From Ornatilinea sp. (GTDB lineage Bacteria; Chloroflexota; Anaerolineae; Anaerolineales; Anaerolineaceae), in the NCBI GenBank assembly GCA_018433975.1, contig JAHDQE010000054.1, positions 1 to 42,168 on the forward strand: DNA of 42,168 nucleotides, written 5' to 3'. Positions within the stretch are counted from its first letter, which is position 1. The number at the start of each line of letters is the position of its first letter. The translations under genes and the position numbers were made by a program. The notes beneath the pieces were generated by a model. That model ran no database searches and was not told the DNA's origin. It saw only the letters and a list, made by a program, of their open reading frames with translations. Below are positions 24,597 to 35,276 of the stretch, piece by piece.

Positions 24597-24968
24597 TTAC
24601 CATTTCGGATCTTCGGTTAACTGGTAAGTAGTATGGCAATAAGGACAGGTTACTACAGGGGCGCCGGCTACCATTTTGATGTCATCAGGGGTAAGTGCGC
24701 CACCGCAAGATTTGCATTTTATACTTTCCATGTTTACATCACCAGGCAGGTCAATTTTTAAAGTTACATTGTTCCCGGTCTCACTGGATTTAGGTTTGCT
24801 GCGGGCAGCAAAGAAGATAATCACCAGTCCGATTCCAACTGTTACCAGACCGATCAGGACCCAGCTTGCTCCTCCGCCTGTTTCAGCTCCGGCTCCCCAC
24901 ATGAAGAGCACTCCAAAAAAAATCAGAATTGCCGCGGCAATATAGGCAATTATTTTTCCAGCATTCAT
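24597..24968 (-). CDS. Small membrane protein with a C-terminal zinc ribbon
   Basis: A 123-residue protein with two membrane helices (about 6-26 and 35-54) and a short soluble domain carrying CKSC (Cys85/88) and CPYC (Cys108/111), a four-cysteine zinc ribbon. Ribbon and tail lie on the cytoplasmic side if the loop GAGAETGGGAS is outside. It is the first gene of the five-gene operon, 51 bases before the DUF2207-like gene, and may be its membrane partner. GGAGG lies close before the ATG. The function is not known. Confidence 0.75.
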   Translation of the reverse strand: MNAGKIIAYIAAAILIFFGVLFMWGAGAETGGGASWVLIGLVTVGIGLVIIFFAARSKPKSSETGNNVTLKIDLPGDVNMESIKCKSCGGALTPDDIKMVAGAPVVTCPYCHTTYQLTEDPKW

Positions 24969-25036
24969 TGATCCTCCGTTAATATTCTCCGATGTTTAAC
25001 AGCATTCGGAAAGCGTTTTTCGTTTATGGCCGGGAA

Positions 25037-25069
25037 ATTGTTATCTGAAAAAACTTTTCAGATAACAAT
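25037..25069. promoter_or_regulatory. Perfect 15-bp palindrome between the Cys-tail operon and ligA
   Basis: Arms ATTGTTATCTGAAAA (25037-25051) and its complement (25055-25069), 3-base loop. It sits in the divergent gap, 69 bases before the first operon gene. Neither flank has a T-run, so an operator is more likely than a terminator. Confidence 0.5.
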
Positions 25070-25121
25070 ACTCTAATAGTTTAGCATAATTTGGGCATTT
25101 ATACGCTGGTCAAATGGCTAA

Positions 25122-27185
<2,064 letters not shown>

Positions 27186-27189
27186 TCTT

Positions 27190-28377
27190 TTGAAAAGAAA
27201 TTCGATCATTTTAAAGTCCGAAAAAGAAAAAGCAATCCGTAAGGGGCACCCGTGGATTTTTTCCGGCGCAATAAAAGATGTAAGGGGGGAACCGGGCATT
27301 GGAGAAACTGTGGAGGTAATTGCCTCAACCGGTGAGTTAATTGGTCGGGCTGCTTTCAGCCCCATTTCTAAAATCCGGGCCCGGATGTGGACCTGGGGTG
27401 ATGGAGAGATTACCCCGGAATTCTTTGAGCAGCGGTTAAAACGAGCAATTGACCTTCGCCAGTCTTTAGGCTTGTTTGAGAAGACCAATGCAGTCCGGTT
27501 AGTTCATGCTGAATCGGATGGACTGCCGGGTGTCATCGCAGACCGTTATGGGGATGTGCTTGTTCTTCAGATTCTGACAGCCGGAGCAGAATACTGGAAG
27601 GAAACTCTGGTTGAAATATTGGCGAAACTGACGGGGGTTCGGAAAATTTATGAACGCTCGGATGTTGAAGTGCGGCGACTGGAAGGACTCCCATCCCGTG
27701 TGGGTCCTTTGCTTGGCGACTCACCGTTGGACCAAATTCAAATTATCGAAAATGATCTAAAGTTCTGGGTGGATGTTAAAACCGGACAGAAAACAGGTTT
27801 TTATCTGGATCAACGGAATAACCGTCAACAGGTGCGAGACCAATCTGCCGGGAGATCCGTGTTAAATTGTTTCAGCTATACCGGTGCTTTTACGGTTTAT
27901 GCTCTGGCCGGGGGAGCAGAGTCTGTTCATTCCGTGGAATCTTCTGCGGAGGCGATTGCGTTTGCCAAAGAGAATATGGAGCTTAATTCACTCCCCGCAG
28001 AAAAGGCAACCTGGGAACAGGGGGATGTGTTTTCGGTCCTGCGAACCATGCGGGATCGCGCACAATCCTTTGACCTGATTGTTTTGGATCCGCCCAAATT
28101 TGCACCGACTATTGCACAGGCCAAACAGGCTGCCCGTGGTTATAAAGACATCAACCTTCTGGCATTCAAACTGCTTAAACCAGGCGGACTGTTGTATACA
28201 TTTTCCTGCTCGGGGGGGATTTCAGAAGATCTTTTTCAAAAAATCATTGCCGGTGCGGCTGAAGATTCCGGAAGAGATGCACGAATAGTTGCTCGGTTAT
28301 CACAAGGACCGGACCATCCGGTTGCACTGCGTTTCCCGGAAGGTGCTTATCTAAAAGGATTGGTCTGTCAGGCTTAA
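27190..28377 (+). CDS. RlmI-like 23S rRNA cytosine methyltransferase
   Basis: A 395-residue class I methyltransferase of the RlmI/YwbD (COG1092) family, which methylates C5 of a cytosine in 23S rRNA. An N-terminal PUA domain (about 1-75, HPWIFSGAI) is followed by an EEHEE-like middle region and the catalytic domain: QKTGFYLDQRNNR, LNCFSYTGAFTVYA (motif I), IVLDPPKFA (motif IV) and FSCSGG with the expected cysteine. It starts at a TTG (27190-27192) with AAGGAA overlapping the end of ligA, so the two are cotranscribed and coupled. Confidence 0.88.
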   Translation: MKRNSIILKSEKEKAIRKGHPWIFSGAIKDVRGEPGIGETVEVIASTGELIGRAAFSPISKIRARMWTWGDGEITPEFFEQRLKRAIDLRQSLGLFEKTNAVRLVHAESDGLPGVIADRYGDVLVLQILTAGAEYWKETLVEILAKLTGVRKIYERSDVEVRRLEGLPSRVGPLLGDSPLDQIQIIENDLKFWVDVKTGQKTGFYLDQRNNRQQVRDQSAGRSVLNCFSYTGAFTVYALAGGAESVHSVESSAEAIAFAKENMELNSLPAEKATWEQGDVFSVLRTMRDRAQSFDLIVLDPPKFAPTIAQAKQAARGYKDINLLAFKLLKPGGLLYTFSCSGGISEDLFQKIIAGAAEDSGRDARIVARLSQGPDHPVALRFPEGAYLKGLVCQA

Positions 28378-28420
28378 TGGCTGTGTTCAAATAAGCCTGG
28401 CAGATTATATTTTTCGTTTT

Positions 28421-28444
28421 GAGCCGGGCTGTTCATCCCGGTTT
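28421..28444 (+). terminator. Weak terminator after the RlmI-like gene
   Basis: CCGGG (28424-28428) pairs with CCCGG (28437-28441), extended by G-U and A-U pairs, then TTTATT. Short stem, so partial read-through into the next gene is likely. Confidence 0.4.
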
Positions 28445-28476
28445 ATTATCGGTTGAATTTTTTATGAGGTAGTGGA

Positions 28477-29226
28477 TTGCCGATTTATCTGATTGTTCCG
28501 GTATTGTTTTTTAGCATTTCGTCGTTGTTTTCAATGCTTGGCATCGGTGGCTCGGTGCTCTATATTCCAATCCTTCATTGGCTGGGGCTGGATTTTCAGA
28601 CTGAAGCGATCCCTATGGGGCTACTGCTGAATATTATCAGCAGTTCCACAGCGTCACTGACTTATGTGAAGAACAAACTGGTTAATTGGGATGCGGCCAT
28701 TCCATTTGGTCTGGCAATGATTCTGTTTGCTCCCTTAGGAGCGTGGTTGAACATGCGGGTTTCACCTGAACCCATTATGCTTGCCTTTTCGGGCTTTATG
28801 GTGGTGAGTGCTGTTTCAATGGTGGTCGATTGGCAATCCGATTGGAACAAAACCCCGGCGTTTCAGCGTGCCACTTATTTCTCAGCCGGGTCACTGTTGG
28901 GGTTTCTGTCCGGGTTAACCGGACGTGGTGGAGGTTCAACGGTGATGCCCCTGTTATATGTGATGGGGATGGAACTGCGTGTTGCAGCAGCGACCTCAGC
29001 CATTGTTATTACAGGCGGGGCTATTTCCAGCCTGCTTTCACATATTGCGTTTGCGGCGCGTCCGGATGTGTTTTTGTGGGTGCTCAGTGGTGCGAGTGTT
29101 TTCCTGGGCAGCCGGACCGGTTCGCTTTTCATGGTAAGGACTTCTAATCCAAAGGGAATAAAATATATTTTCAGCAGTTTGTTGGTCTGTGTCGCAGTCA
29201 TTCTGGTATTTGAATCCTTGTTTTAA
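28477..29226 (+). CDS. TauE/SafE-family membrane exporter
   Basis: A 249-residue membrane protein with about seven to eight hydrophobic helices in two similar halves. GIGGSVLYIPIL in the first half and GLTGRGGGSTVMPLLYVMG in the second are the family's paired Gly-rich motifs. TauE/SafE proteins carry sulfite, sulfoacetate or other organic anions. The start is a TTG with GAGG 7 bases upstream. No sulfur-metabolism gene is nearby, so the substrate remains open. Confidence 0.8.
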   Translation: MPIYLIVPVLFFSISSLFSMLGIGGSVLYIPILHWLGLDFQTEAIPMGLLLNIISSSTASLTYVKNKLVNWDAAIPFGLAMILFAPLGAWLNMRVSPEPIMLAFSGFMVVSAVSMVVDWQSDWNKTPAFQRATYFSAGSLLGFLSGLTGRGGGSTVMPLLYVMGMELRVAAATSAIVITGGAISSLLSHIAFAARPDVFLWVLSGASVFLGSRTGSLFMVRTSNPKGIKYIFSSLLVCVAVILVFESLF

Positions 29227-29327
29227 TCCACGACATGCTGTGATACTATAATTTAATAACATTGATACCCGTTCAAAAAACTAATTGTTGGTTATCAAAA
29301 TTGCAGCCCGGAGTAGAAGGAGGTGAA

Positions 29328-30248
29328 ATGCAAGAGTTCATAGACTTTATTAATCAATCACCGCTTCTTATAAAATCAATTGCCTCAATTTTGGGTGTTG
29401 TGGCTGTAAACTTTGTAGTAAGCCTTCTTAAACGCTCGATATCCGGTTTGCTGCAAAATAAAGACGCATTATATGGTGTTCGAAAGATGGCCACCTACCT
29501 GGGTTATTTTGTTTCGCTGCTGCTGGTGGCTGCAATCTTCAGCGATCAGATGGGGAATTTGACGGTAGCGTTGGGTGTGGCCGGAGCCGGGATCGCATTT
29601 GCGCTTCAGGAGGTTATTGCCAGTATTGCAGGTTGGATGGCGTTATCATTTGGGCATTTTTACCAAGTTGGCGACCGCGTACAACTGGGTGGTTCCAAAG
29701 GTGATGTGATCGATATCGGAATTTTGCGCACGACGATCATGGAAATGGGGGAATGGGTGGATGGCGATCTGTATAATGGAAGAATTGTTCGGATTGCAAA
29801 TAGTTTTGTGTTTAAAGAGCCGGTTTATAATTACTCGGCAGATTTTCCTTTTGTCTGGGATGAAATTAAAATTCCTGTGAAATACGGGGGCGATTTCCAC
29901 CGGGCCCAAGAGATTCTTGAGCAGGTGGCCCAGGAAGTTGTTGGAGACTATGTTTCGTTTGCTCAAAAGACCTGGGAAAAGATGTATCGGAAGTATGCAA
30001 TTGAACAGGCCAGTGTGCAGCCAATGATCTCGGTGCGCGCAAATGATAACTGGATCGAGTACACACTGCGCTATGTTGTGAATTATAAGCAGCGCCGGGG
30101 CACGATGAACAAGATTTTTATCCGAATTCTGGAAGAATTTGAAGCCACGGATGGCGCAGTGGAAATTGCTTCGGCGACATTCCATCTGGTCCAACTGCCG
30201 GATCTCAATGTTAACCTTACCGATCTGAATATAAAGAAAATGAATTGA
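29328..30248 (+). CDS. MscS-type mechanosensitive channel, copy 1
   Basis: A 306-residue small-conductance mechanosensitive channel homologue. Two to three N-terminal helices lead to the pore helix AGAGIAFALQEVIASIAGWMALSFG and the beta domain GHFYQVGDRVQLGGSKGDVIDIGILRTTIM. It lets solutes leave the cell under hypo-osmotic stress. The start is the ATG at 29328, with AAGGAGGTG 3-11 bases upstream; the frame from 29262 has no such site. A second MscS-type gene begins 4 bases after the stop. Confidence 0.88.
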   Translation: MQEFIDFINQSPLLIKSIASILGVVAVNFVVSLLKRSISGLLQNKDALYGVRKMATYLGYFVSLLLVAAIFSDQMGNLTVALGVAGAGIAFALQEVIASIAGWMALSFGHFYQVGDRVQLGGSKGDVIDIGILRTTIMEMGEWVDGDLYNGRIVRIANSFVFKEPVYNYSADFPFVWDEIKIPVKYGGDFHRAQEILEQVAQEVVGDYVSFAQKTWEKMYRKYAIEQASVQPMISVRANDNWIEYTLRYVVNYKQRRGTMNKIFIRILEEFEATDGAVEIASATFHLVQLPDLNVNLTDLNIKKMN

Positions 30249-30252
30249 TAAA

Positions 30253-31083
30253 ATGCAGACATTACATTTTTTGACGACGCAACAAATTCAAAATTTTAAC
30301 GATTGGAGCCCAATTTATAAAATCATTCTATATCTGTTAGCGGCCTGGTTGGTAAACCTGTTGGCAGGTTTTCTTTCACGCTTCATCATTGGAATCAGCA
30401 TGGTGGCAGCGGGGAAGGCCAAGGATAATCCTGAACGACGCTCCACGCTGGAAGGACTGCTTGCCAGTATTCTCCGATTTGGAGCATTTATGATTGCATT
30501 CATTGCTTCGGTTGGATTATTTCTTGAAGCGAATGATGTGGTGTGGGTAGTAGGTCTGTTCAGCGCGGCGTTTGGACTGGGCGCACGCCCATTGATCAGT
30601 GATTTGCTCGCGGGATTGACATTTATATTCAAGGATACTTTTGCGGTTGGAGAAAAGGTGGAATTCAGCGGGGCTCTGGGAATGAGTGGAGTCCAGGGAG
30701 TGGTTGAAAAAGTGTCTATGCAGGCCACTCACCTCCGCGCTCCTACCGGTGAGCTGTATTTGATTCCCAATGGGGAACTCCGGACTGTAAGGAACTTTAG
30801 CAGAGGAAGATTTTCGCTTGTCCGGGTTTCTTTCCATGTTGCTGCTTCCGACCTCAGTAAAACGCTGGTTATCCTGGGTGAGTTAAAGTCTGAGGCTGTG
30901 ATCCGGCTGCCAAATTTACTGGAACCCTGGCAGGTGATCAGTGAAGAGGGCGTAATGGGTGAAACTACTCAATTGACCATTATCGCAAAATCAAGGTTGG
31001 GGCAGGCGGCCGAGATGCGGCCCCGCATGCTGGCTTTTATCCAGGAGCGCTTGGAAGAAGAGCATATTCAGCCTGGAAAATAA
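30253..31083 (+). CDS. MscS-type mechanosensitive channel, copy 2
   Basis: A 276-residue MscS-family protein, distinct from its neighbour. Helices at about 22-50 and 73-93 precede a pore helix FSAAFGLGARPLISDLLAGLTFIF and the beta domain FAVGEKVEFSG. The sequence up to PNGELRTVRNFSRG is typical of the YkuT/YggB branch. Close spacing suggests coexpression, and the two may act alone or mix. The next gene encodes a CorA channel, so this stretch is an ion and osmotic-stress cluster. Confidence 0.87.
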   Translation: MQTLHFLTTQQIQNFNDWSPIYKIILYLLAAWLVNLLAGFLSRFIIGISMVAAGKAKDNPERRSTLEGLLASILRFGAFMIAFIASVGLFLEANDVVWVVGLFSAAFGLGARPLISDLLAGLTFIFKDTFAVGEKVEFSGALGMSGVQGVVEKVSMQATHLRAPTGELYLIPNGELRTVRNFSRGRFSLVRVSFHVAASDLSKTLVILGELKSEAVIRLPNLLEPWQVISEEGVMGETTQLTIIAKSRLGQAAEMRPRMLAFIQERLEEEHIQPGK

Positions 31084-31130
31084 AGATTTTTCAGAGTTGT
31101 TCAAACCAGATGGGAATGGGGTGTTTGACG

Positions 31131-32108
31131 ATGAGATCGATTTATTTTTCATCAACCGGACAATCCGGCACAAATTTATCCCTGGAAGAAATTACAGAAA
31201 CCCTGAGTAAAAAGGACGGGTTTCTGTGGTTGGATCTGGATGGAGATGAAGCCGAAACCTGCGAGCCGATATTGATCAACTCTTTTGGTTTTCACCCACT
31301 GGCCGTGGAAGATGCACTGCAGGAAATTCACGTGCCGAAGGTGAACGATTGGGGGGATTATCTCTATCTGGTGCTGCACACAGGGGATGATTGGCAAGGG
31401 GACCATCTTGAAACGGCCGAATTGGATCTTTTTGTTGGAAAAAATTATCTGGTAACTTATCATGTTCAAACAATTCGCGCTATTGATATAGTCTGGGAAA
31501 CGCTCAAACGGGAAGTTCGGTTGGGCGTTAAAAATATTGCGAGTATTCTGTATGACTTGCTGGATGAAATTGCAATGGATTACATGCGATTGATTGATGA
31601 AATCGACGAACAGGTCGAAGGGATTGAAGATCGCGTGGTTCATGAACCGAATAAGGCGATGTTGGAAAACCTGATCGCAATCAAACGATCTTTGTTGTCT
31701 TTGCGCAGAGTGATTTCGCCACAGCGAGAGGTATTAAATAAACTGGCAAGGGGAGATTTCAACGCGATTGAAGCAAGTGCCAGAATTTATTACCGGGATG
31801 TGTACGACCATTACGTGCGAATCCAAGATATTTTAGAAAGTTTGCGTGATTTGGTCAGCGGTGTACTGGATACTTATTTGTCCGTGGTCAATAACCGGAT
31901 GAATGATGTGATGAAAATTTTGACAATTATCACCACATTGTTCATGCCGCTTTCTTTTTTAACGGGTTTCTTTGGAATGAATTATTTCCAACCAGTTGAA
32001 AATATGAATTCTTGGACAAGCTCATCTTCACTGGTGTTTTTGTTAATCATTATGGGGGTGATGCCTTTGTTAATGTTGTGGATGATGCATAAAAATAAAT
32101 GGTTATAA
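31131..32108 (+). CDS. corA: CorA-family magnesium/cobalt channel
   Basis: A 325-residue divalent-cation channel. A large acidic cytoplasmic N-terminal domain and long stalk helix (about 140-260) lead to two C-terminal membrane helices. The signature GMN is present in GFFGMNYF, and the basic C-terminus MMHKNKWL matches CorA. I prefer the ATG at 31131 (GGGG about 9 bases upstream) to that at 31110, which has no ribosome site. It is the last gene of the plus-strand run; the next gene is convergent. Confidence 0.9.
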   Translation: MRSIYFSSTGQSGTNLSLEEITETLSKKDGFLWLDLDGDEAETCEPILINSFGFHPLAVEDALQEIHVPKVNDWGDYLYLVLHTGDDWQGDHLETAELDLFVGKNYLVTYHVQTIRAIDIVWETLKREVRLGVKNIASILYDLLDEIAMDYMRLIDEIDEQVEGIEDRVVHEPNKAMLENLIAIKRSLLSLRRVISPQREVLNKLARGDFNAIEASARIYYRDVYDHYVRIQDILESLRDLVSGVLDTYLSVVNNRMNDVMKILTIITTLFMPLSFLTGFFGMNYFQPVENMNSWTSSSSLVFLLIIMGVMPLLMLWMMHKNKWL

Positions 32109-32177
32109 TCGATTGCTTTGACACGCGATAAATTTTGATCTATCTCCGAAATAAAGCGATTTTTATATTTGGATAAA

Positions 32178-32702
32178 TTAATCCGTAGTTTTGCGGTTAA
32201 AAAATTCATCTGCGTGGATAAACTGAATATTTGCACGGCGAGCACATTCTCCATCTTCAGGGCGATCTCCAACAAAAAGGCTGTTATCCCAACCAATAAT
32301 GATGTTCTGAGCAAAATACTCTATCTCACACTCTACCAGCATACCAATATCCGGCTTTCTTAGCAGGGAACGATGATTATAGGGTTCAACCCGTCCTTTT
32401 TCATGGCTGTAGCTGGATTTGACATCATGAAATGGGTTCTTTTGGAAAAGGTCCAGGGTGGCTTGCAGTTCTTTTTCCATGGACGCGGGTTTTTTATAAC
32501 CAAAAGCAACTCCGCCCTGGTTGGTGATCCCAAGGATGAGGTATCCATTATTGCGATATTGCCATAATTTTTCTTCTACATCCGGGAACAGGATAATATC
32601 TTCAATCTTGTTGATAAATTTTCCGGTTTTGCTGTGACGAATGGTACCATCGAAATCCAGGAGAAGAGCGGGCTGTAATTTGTATTCCGGTTTGGAAGTC
32701 AT
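32178..32702 (-). CDS. HAD-superfamily phosphatase, HisB-N/GmhB-like
   Basis: A 174-residue HAD subclass IIIA protein. Motif I is LLDFDGTIR (nucleophile and acid Asp), motif II ITNQGG, and motif IV FVGDRPEDGECARRA. The length and TNQGG motif fit histidinol-phosphate or heptose-bisphosphate phosphatases and related polynucleotide 3'-phosphatases. It lies downstream of a sugar-transport operon but a hairpin separates them, so it may be partly independent. No neighbour reveals the substrate. Confidence 0.8.
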   Translation of the reverse strand: MTSKPEYKLQPALLLDFDGTIRHSKTGKFINKIEDIILFPDVEEKLWQYRNNGYLILGITNQGGVAFGYKKPASMEKELQATLDLFQKNPFHDVKSSYSHEKGRVEPYNHRSLLRKPDIGMLVECEIEYFAQNIIIGWDNSLFVGDRPEDGECARRANIQFIHADEFFNRKTTD

Positions 32703-32747
32703 TTGATGCTTTGCCTTTTATCGGGTTATGTTTATTGGTAACAAACT

Positions 32748-32769
32748 GCTCCTCCCTTTGGGGAGGAGC
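32748..32769 (-). terminator. Terminator after the sugar-binding protein gene
   Basis: Perfect 9-bp GC-rich arms (GCTCCTCCC at 32748-32756, complement at 32761-32769), 4-base loop; minus-strand tail AGTTTGTT. Moderate strength. Confidence 0.6.
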
Positions 32770-32803
32770 GGTAATCGTTTTGGCGATGGGTTAAGAGTTA
32801 CTA

Positions 32804-34216
32804 TTACTCCAATTCAGCAACCAGTGCATTGGAAGTGTCGGTCAAATCCTGAAGTATCTGGCGAACTTCGTCTTCGGATTGTGCAGCGTAGAGCAATGCG
32901 GCCGCGTCGCCAATTTCACGGCGGACAGAAGACCAGGCCGGGAAAGTTTGTGGTTCGGCGGGGCCGATTGAAGCCAGTTCAAGACCGGTGGCCCAGACGG
33001 GATTCTCAGCTTTGTAGGTTTCCAGAAGAGGCTCGGTTGTTGTTTCTGTCGGCAGATATCCGCTGTAGTTGATCCACTCCGCCTGTTTCTCGGGAGAAGT
33101 CAGCCATTTGACGAAGATCCAGGAAGCCATATTCTGTTCCGGGGTCATATCGACTATCCCCAGCATTTGTTGGAAAGCATCTACGGCCAACTGTCCATCG
33201 GGACCGGGCGCTGCCATAAAACCCCAGGTATCCGGGTTGTTGGCGTCTTCAAAAGCGGCTGCATAATAGGGCAGGCCGGCGGTTGAACTCATGGTGACCA
33301 GAGCTTTGCGCTGCCCTTGCTCGGGGTTCGGGTAGCTTTCGGTCTCAAAGGTACAGCCGCTGTCGCGGAGATCATTCAGATAAAGGGAAGCCTGTACGGC
33401 GCCCTCATTGGTAAAGTCATAGGCGTCTCCGGCTTCATTCAGCAGACTACCGCCGAAGGCGAATACCCAGTGGACCCAGTTTGTGCTGCTGGGATAGTAA
33501 ACCAAGCCGCCGGTGCCGTCGTTATCGGCATTGTCGTCTGTAGCATTCGCTTCAGTTGCAGCGCAAATCTGCTCCTTGAATTCCGCAGAGGTCGCCGGGG
33601 CTGCCGGAAAACCTAATTCTTCTGCCCAGGTGAAGTTATAAACCAGAACATTGGCAGACTGGGTCATGGGGTAAGCAACCTGAGCACCGTCCGGCATTTT
33701 GCCTGCATCAAAAGCGCTCTTATAGAGAGCATCTTTTTCTTCCTGGGTTAGACCATAATCCGGGTCATCGATCAATGGTTTCATGTCGGCGATGGCGCCT
33801 ACGGAATACCAATCGGCGAGAGCATTTGTGTAGGCCATGACAACATTGGGCAAGTCGCCGGATTGAATGGCAGCGTTCATTTTATCTTCAATATCAGGAT
33901 ATTGGCCCTGGTCGAGAGCTTCCAGGGTGATCCCGTATTCGTTGGTTTCATTGAACTCTTTTACCAATGCGTTCATCCCTTCCATGGGCACGCCTTCTCC
34001 GTAAACGTGCCAGAAGGTGATTGTCGTGCCGGAGAGATCCATACCGGGCATTTCTTCAGCCGTTGGCTCTTCCATTGCCGGTTCTGCGGTGGGCTCTTCA
34101 GCAGCGGTGGGTTCTTCAGCGGCTGTTGGCTCTGCTGCGGATGGGGTACAGGCAGTGAGCACTGCGGTCAGCAGAAAAACAACTAATACAACAAGAGACA
34201 TTCGTTTTCTTAACAT
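32804..34216 (-). CDS. Sugar ABC transporter solute-binding lipoprotein (UgpB/MalE type)
   Basis: A 470-residue extracellular binding protein. Type II signal peptide with lipobox L-T-A-C (Cys23), then a low-complexity linker built on repeats of EPTAAE to about residue 58, then a family-1 binding fold starting TTITFWHVYGEGVPMEGMNALVKEFNE. The phrase ITFWH and the C-terminal AARFVKWLTSPE-like part (SWIFVKWLTSPEKQAEW) are typical of UgpB/MalE-like proteins. GGAGGAG precedes the ATG. It is the third gene after two permeases. Ligand unknown; a sugar, oligosaccharide or glycerol phosphate. Confidence 0.88.
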   Translation of the reverse strand: MLRKRMSLVVLVVFLLTAVLTACTPSAAEPTAAEEPTAAEEPTAEPAMEEPTAEEMPGMDLSGTTITFWHVYGEGVPMEGMNALVKEFNETNEYGITLEALDQGQYPDIEDKMNAAIQSGDLPNVVMAYTNALADWYSVGAIADMKPLIDDPDYGLTQEEKDALYKSAFDAGKMPDGAQVAYPMTQSANVLVYNFTWAEELGFPAAPATSAEFKEQICAATEANATDDNADNDGTGGLVYYPSSTNWVHWVFAFGGSLLNEAGDAYDFTNEGAVQASLYLNDLRDSGCTFETESYPNPEQGQRKALVTMSSTAGLPYYAAAFEDANNPDTWGFMAAPGPDGQLAVDAFQQMLGIVDMTPEQNMASWIFVKWLTSPEKQAEWINYSGYLPTETTTEPLLETYKAENPVWATGLELASIGPAEPQTFPAWSSVRREIGDAAALLYAAQSEDEVRQILQDLTDTSNALVAELE

Positions 34217-34260
34217 TTTTTGCTTCTCCTCCTAGAACAATTTTGTCAAATAGAAATTTG

Positions 34261-34278
34261 AAAACTGGTCACAGTTTT
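34261..34278. promoter_or_regulatory. Small palindrome in the leader of the sugar-binding protein gene
   Basis: AAAACTG-GTCA-CAGTTTT, 7-bp perfect arms, 45-62 bases upstream of the start codon. It could be an operator or a small leader hairpin. The rest of the 178-base gap holds no gene. Confidence 0.35.
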
Positions 34279-34394
34279 GTCATTGTCGATCAGCTTTAAT
34301 TAATACCACCTCCTTATCAATTTTAAGGTTAACGTTTAACTGTGGAGGTTAATATCTATGTCTTGTAGCTTAACATCTTGATTTACTTTTGAGT

Positions 34395-35276
34395 CTATCC
34401 CTTTAATCCGGAGCGGGCAATGCTTTCCGTAAACTGTTTTTGGGTGAAGAAATAAAGAATCAATATTGGAATGATGGTAATGAACGCGCCCGCCATGGTC
34501 AGATTAATAGATTGCCCGGCCTCGTCTACAAAGTTCATTAAACCAACCGATATAGGCCGCCAATCCGGGGTGTTGGTGACCAGCATGGGCCATGCCAACG
34601 CATTCCAGGTGCCGATAAAAGAAAGCACGATGATGACCATTAAAGGTGCCTTGGTCAAGGGCAGGGCAATCTTCCATAAGAATCGTAAATGTCCTGCTCC
34701 ATCTATTTGGGCGCTGTCATAAAGTTCATCGGGGATCTGCGCGAAAAACTGGCGAAGCATGAAAATGGAAAACACATTCCCCATAAAAGGAATTGTCAAT
34801 GCGGGCCAGTTGTTGATCCATTTAATTGGGCCAATCCTTCCCAGCCAGGTTACAGTGAGGAAATTCGGAATGATATTCACCATGGCCGGAATCATCATGG
34901 TACTGAGGAGTATGCCAAAAAGAAAATCCCGCCCCGGGAATTTGATGCGCGCAAAAGCATACGCCGCGAGAACGCTAAAGGTAACTTCTCCTAACAAAGT
35001 GATGCCAGTAATCCATATGCTGTTTACAAAATATTCAGAAAACCGGGCCCTTTGCCAGGCTTCTACATAGTTTTCAAAGTGAAGTTCGGAAGGGAAAAAG
35101 GCTACTCCAAGGGCTTCTCCCAGGCTCATTAGAGAAGTAGAAATCATCCAAACAAATGGAATCAATGACAAAAATGCACCGAACACCAGCACGGCATAAA
35201 CTAAAACTTGCTGGCGGCGTGAAGAGGCAAGTTTAAAGCGGTTTTCGACGTGTGAAGGTTTGTTTTGATTAGCCAT
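34395..35276 (-). CDS. Sugar ABC transporter permease, MalG/UgpE type
   Basis: A 293-residue permease with six hydrophobic segments. The cytoplasmic EAA loop reads YDSAQIDGAGHLRFLWKIALPLTKAPL at about 205-230, where DGA is typical of sugar importers. Its start overlaps the end of the MalF-type permease gene by 8 bases. With that permease and the binding lipoprotein it forms an importer; no ATPase gene is adjacent, so a shared MsmK/UgpC-type ATPase elsewhere is presumed. Confidence 0.9.
   Translation of the reverse strand: MANQNKPSHVENRFKLASSRRQQVLVYAVLVFGAFLSLIPFVWMISTSLMSLGEALGVAFFPSELHFENYVEAWQRARFSEYFVNSIWITGITLLGEVTFSVLAAYAFARIKFPGRDFLFGILLSTMMIPAMVNIIPNFLTVTWLGRIGPIKWINNWPALTIPFMGNVFSIFMLRQFFAQIPDELYDSAQIDGAGHLRFLWKIALPLTKAPLMVIIVLSFIGTWNALAWPMLVTNTPDWRPISVGLMNFVDEAGQSINLTMAGAFITIIPILILYFFTQKQFTESIARSGLKG

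Noticed and set aside
34300..34325. AAGGAGG on the minus strand suggesting a small gene before the sugar-binding protein
   Set aside because: No start codon follows at a usable distance, and the next ATG gives only four codons.
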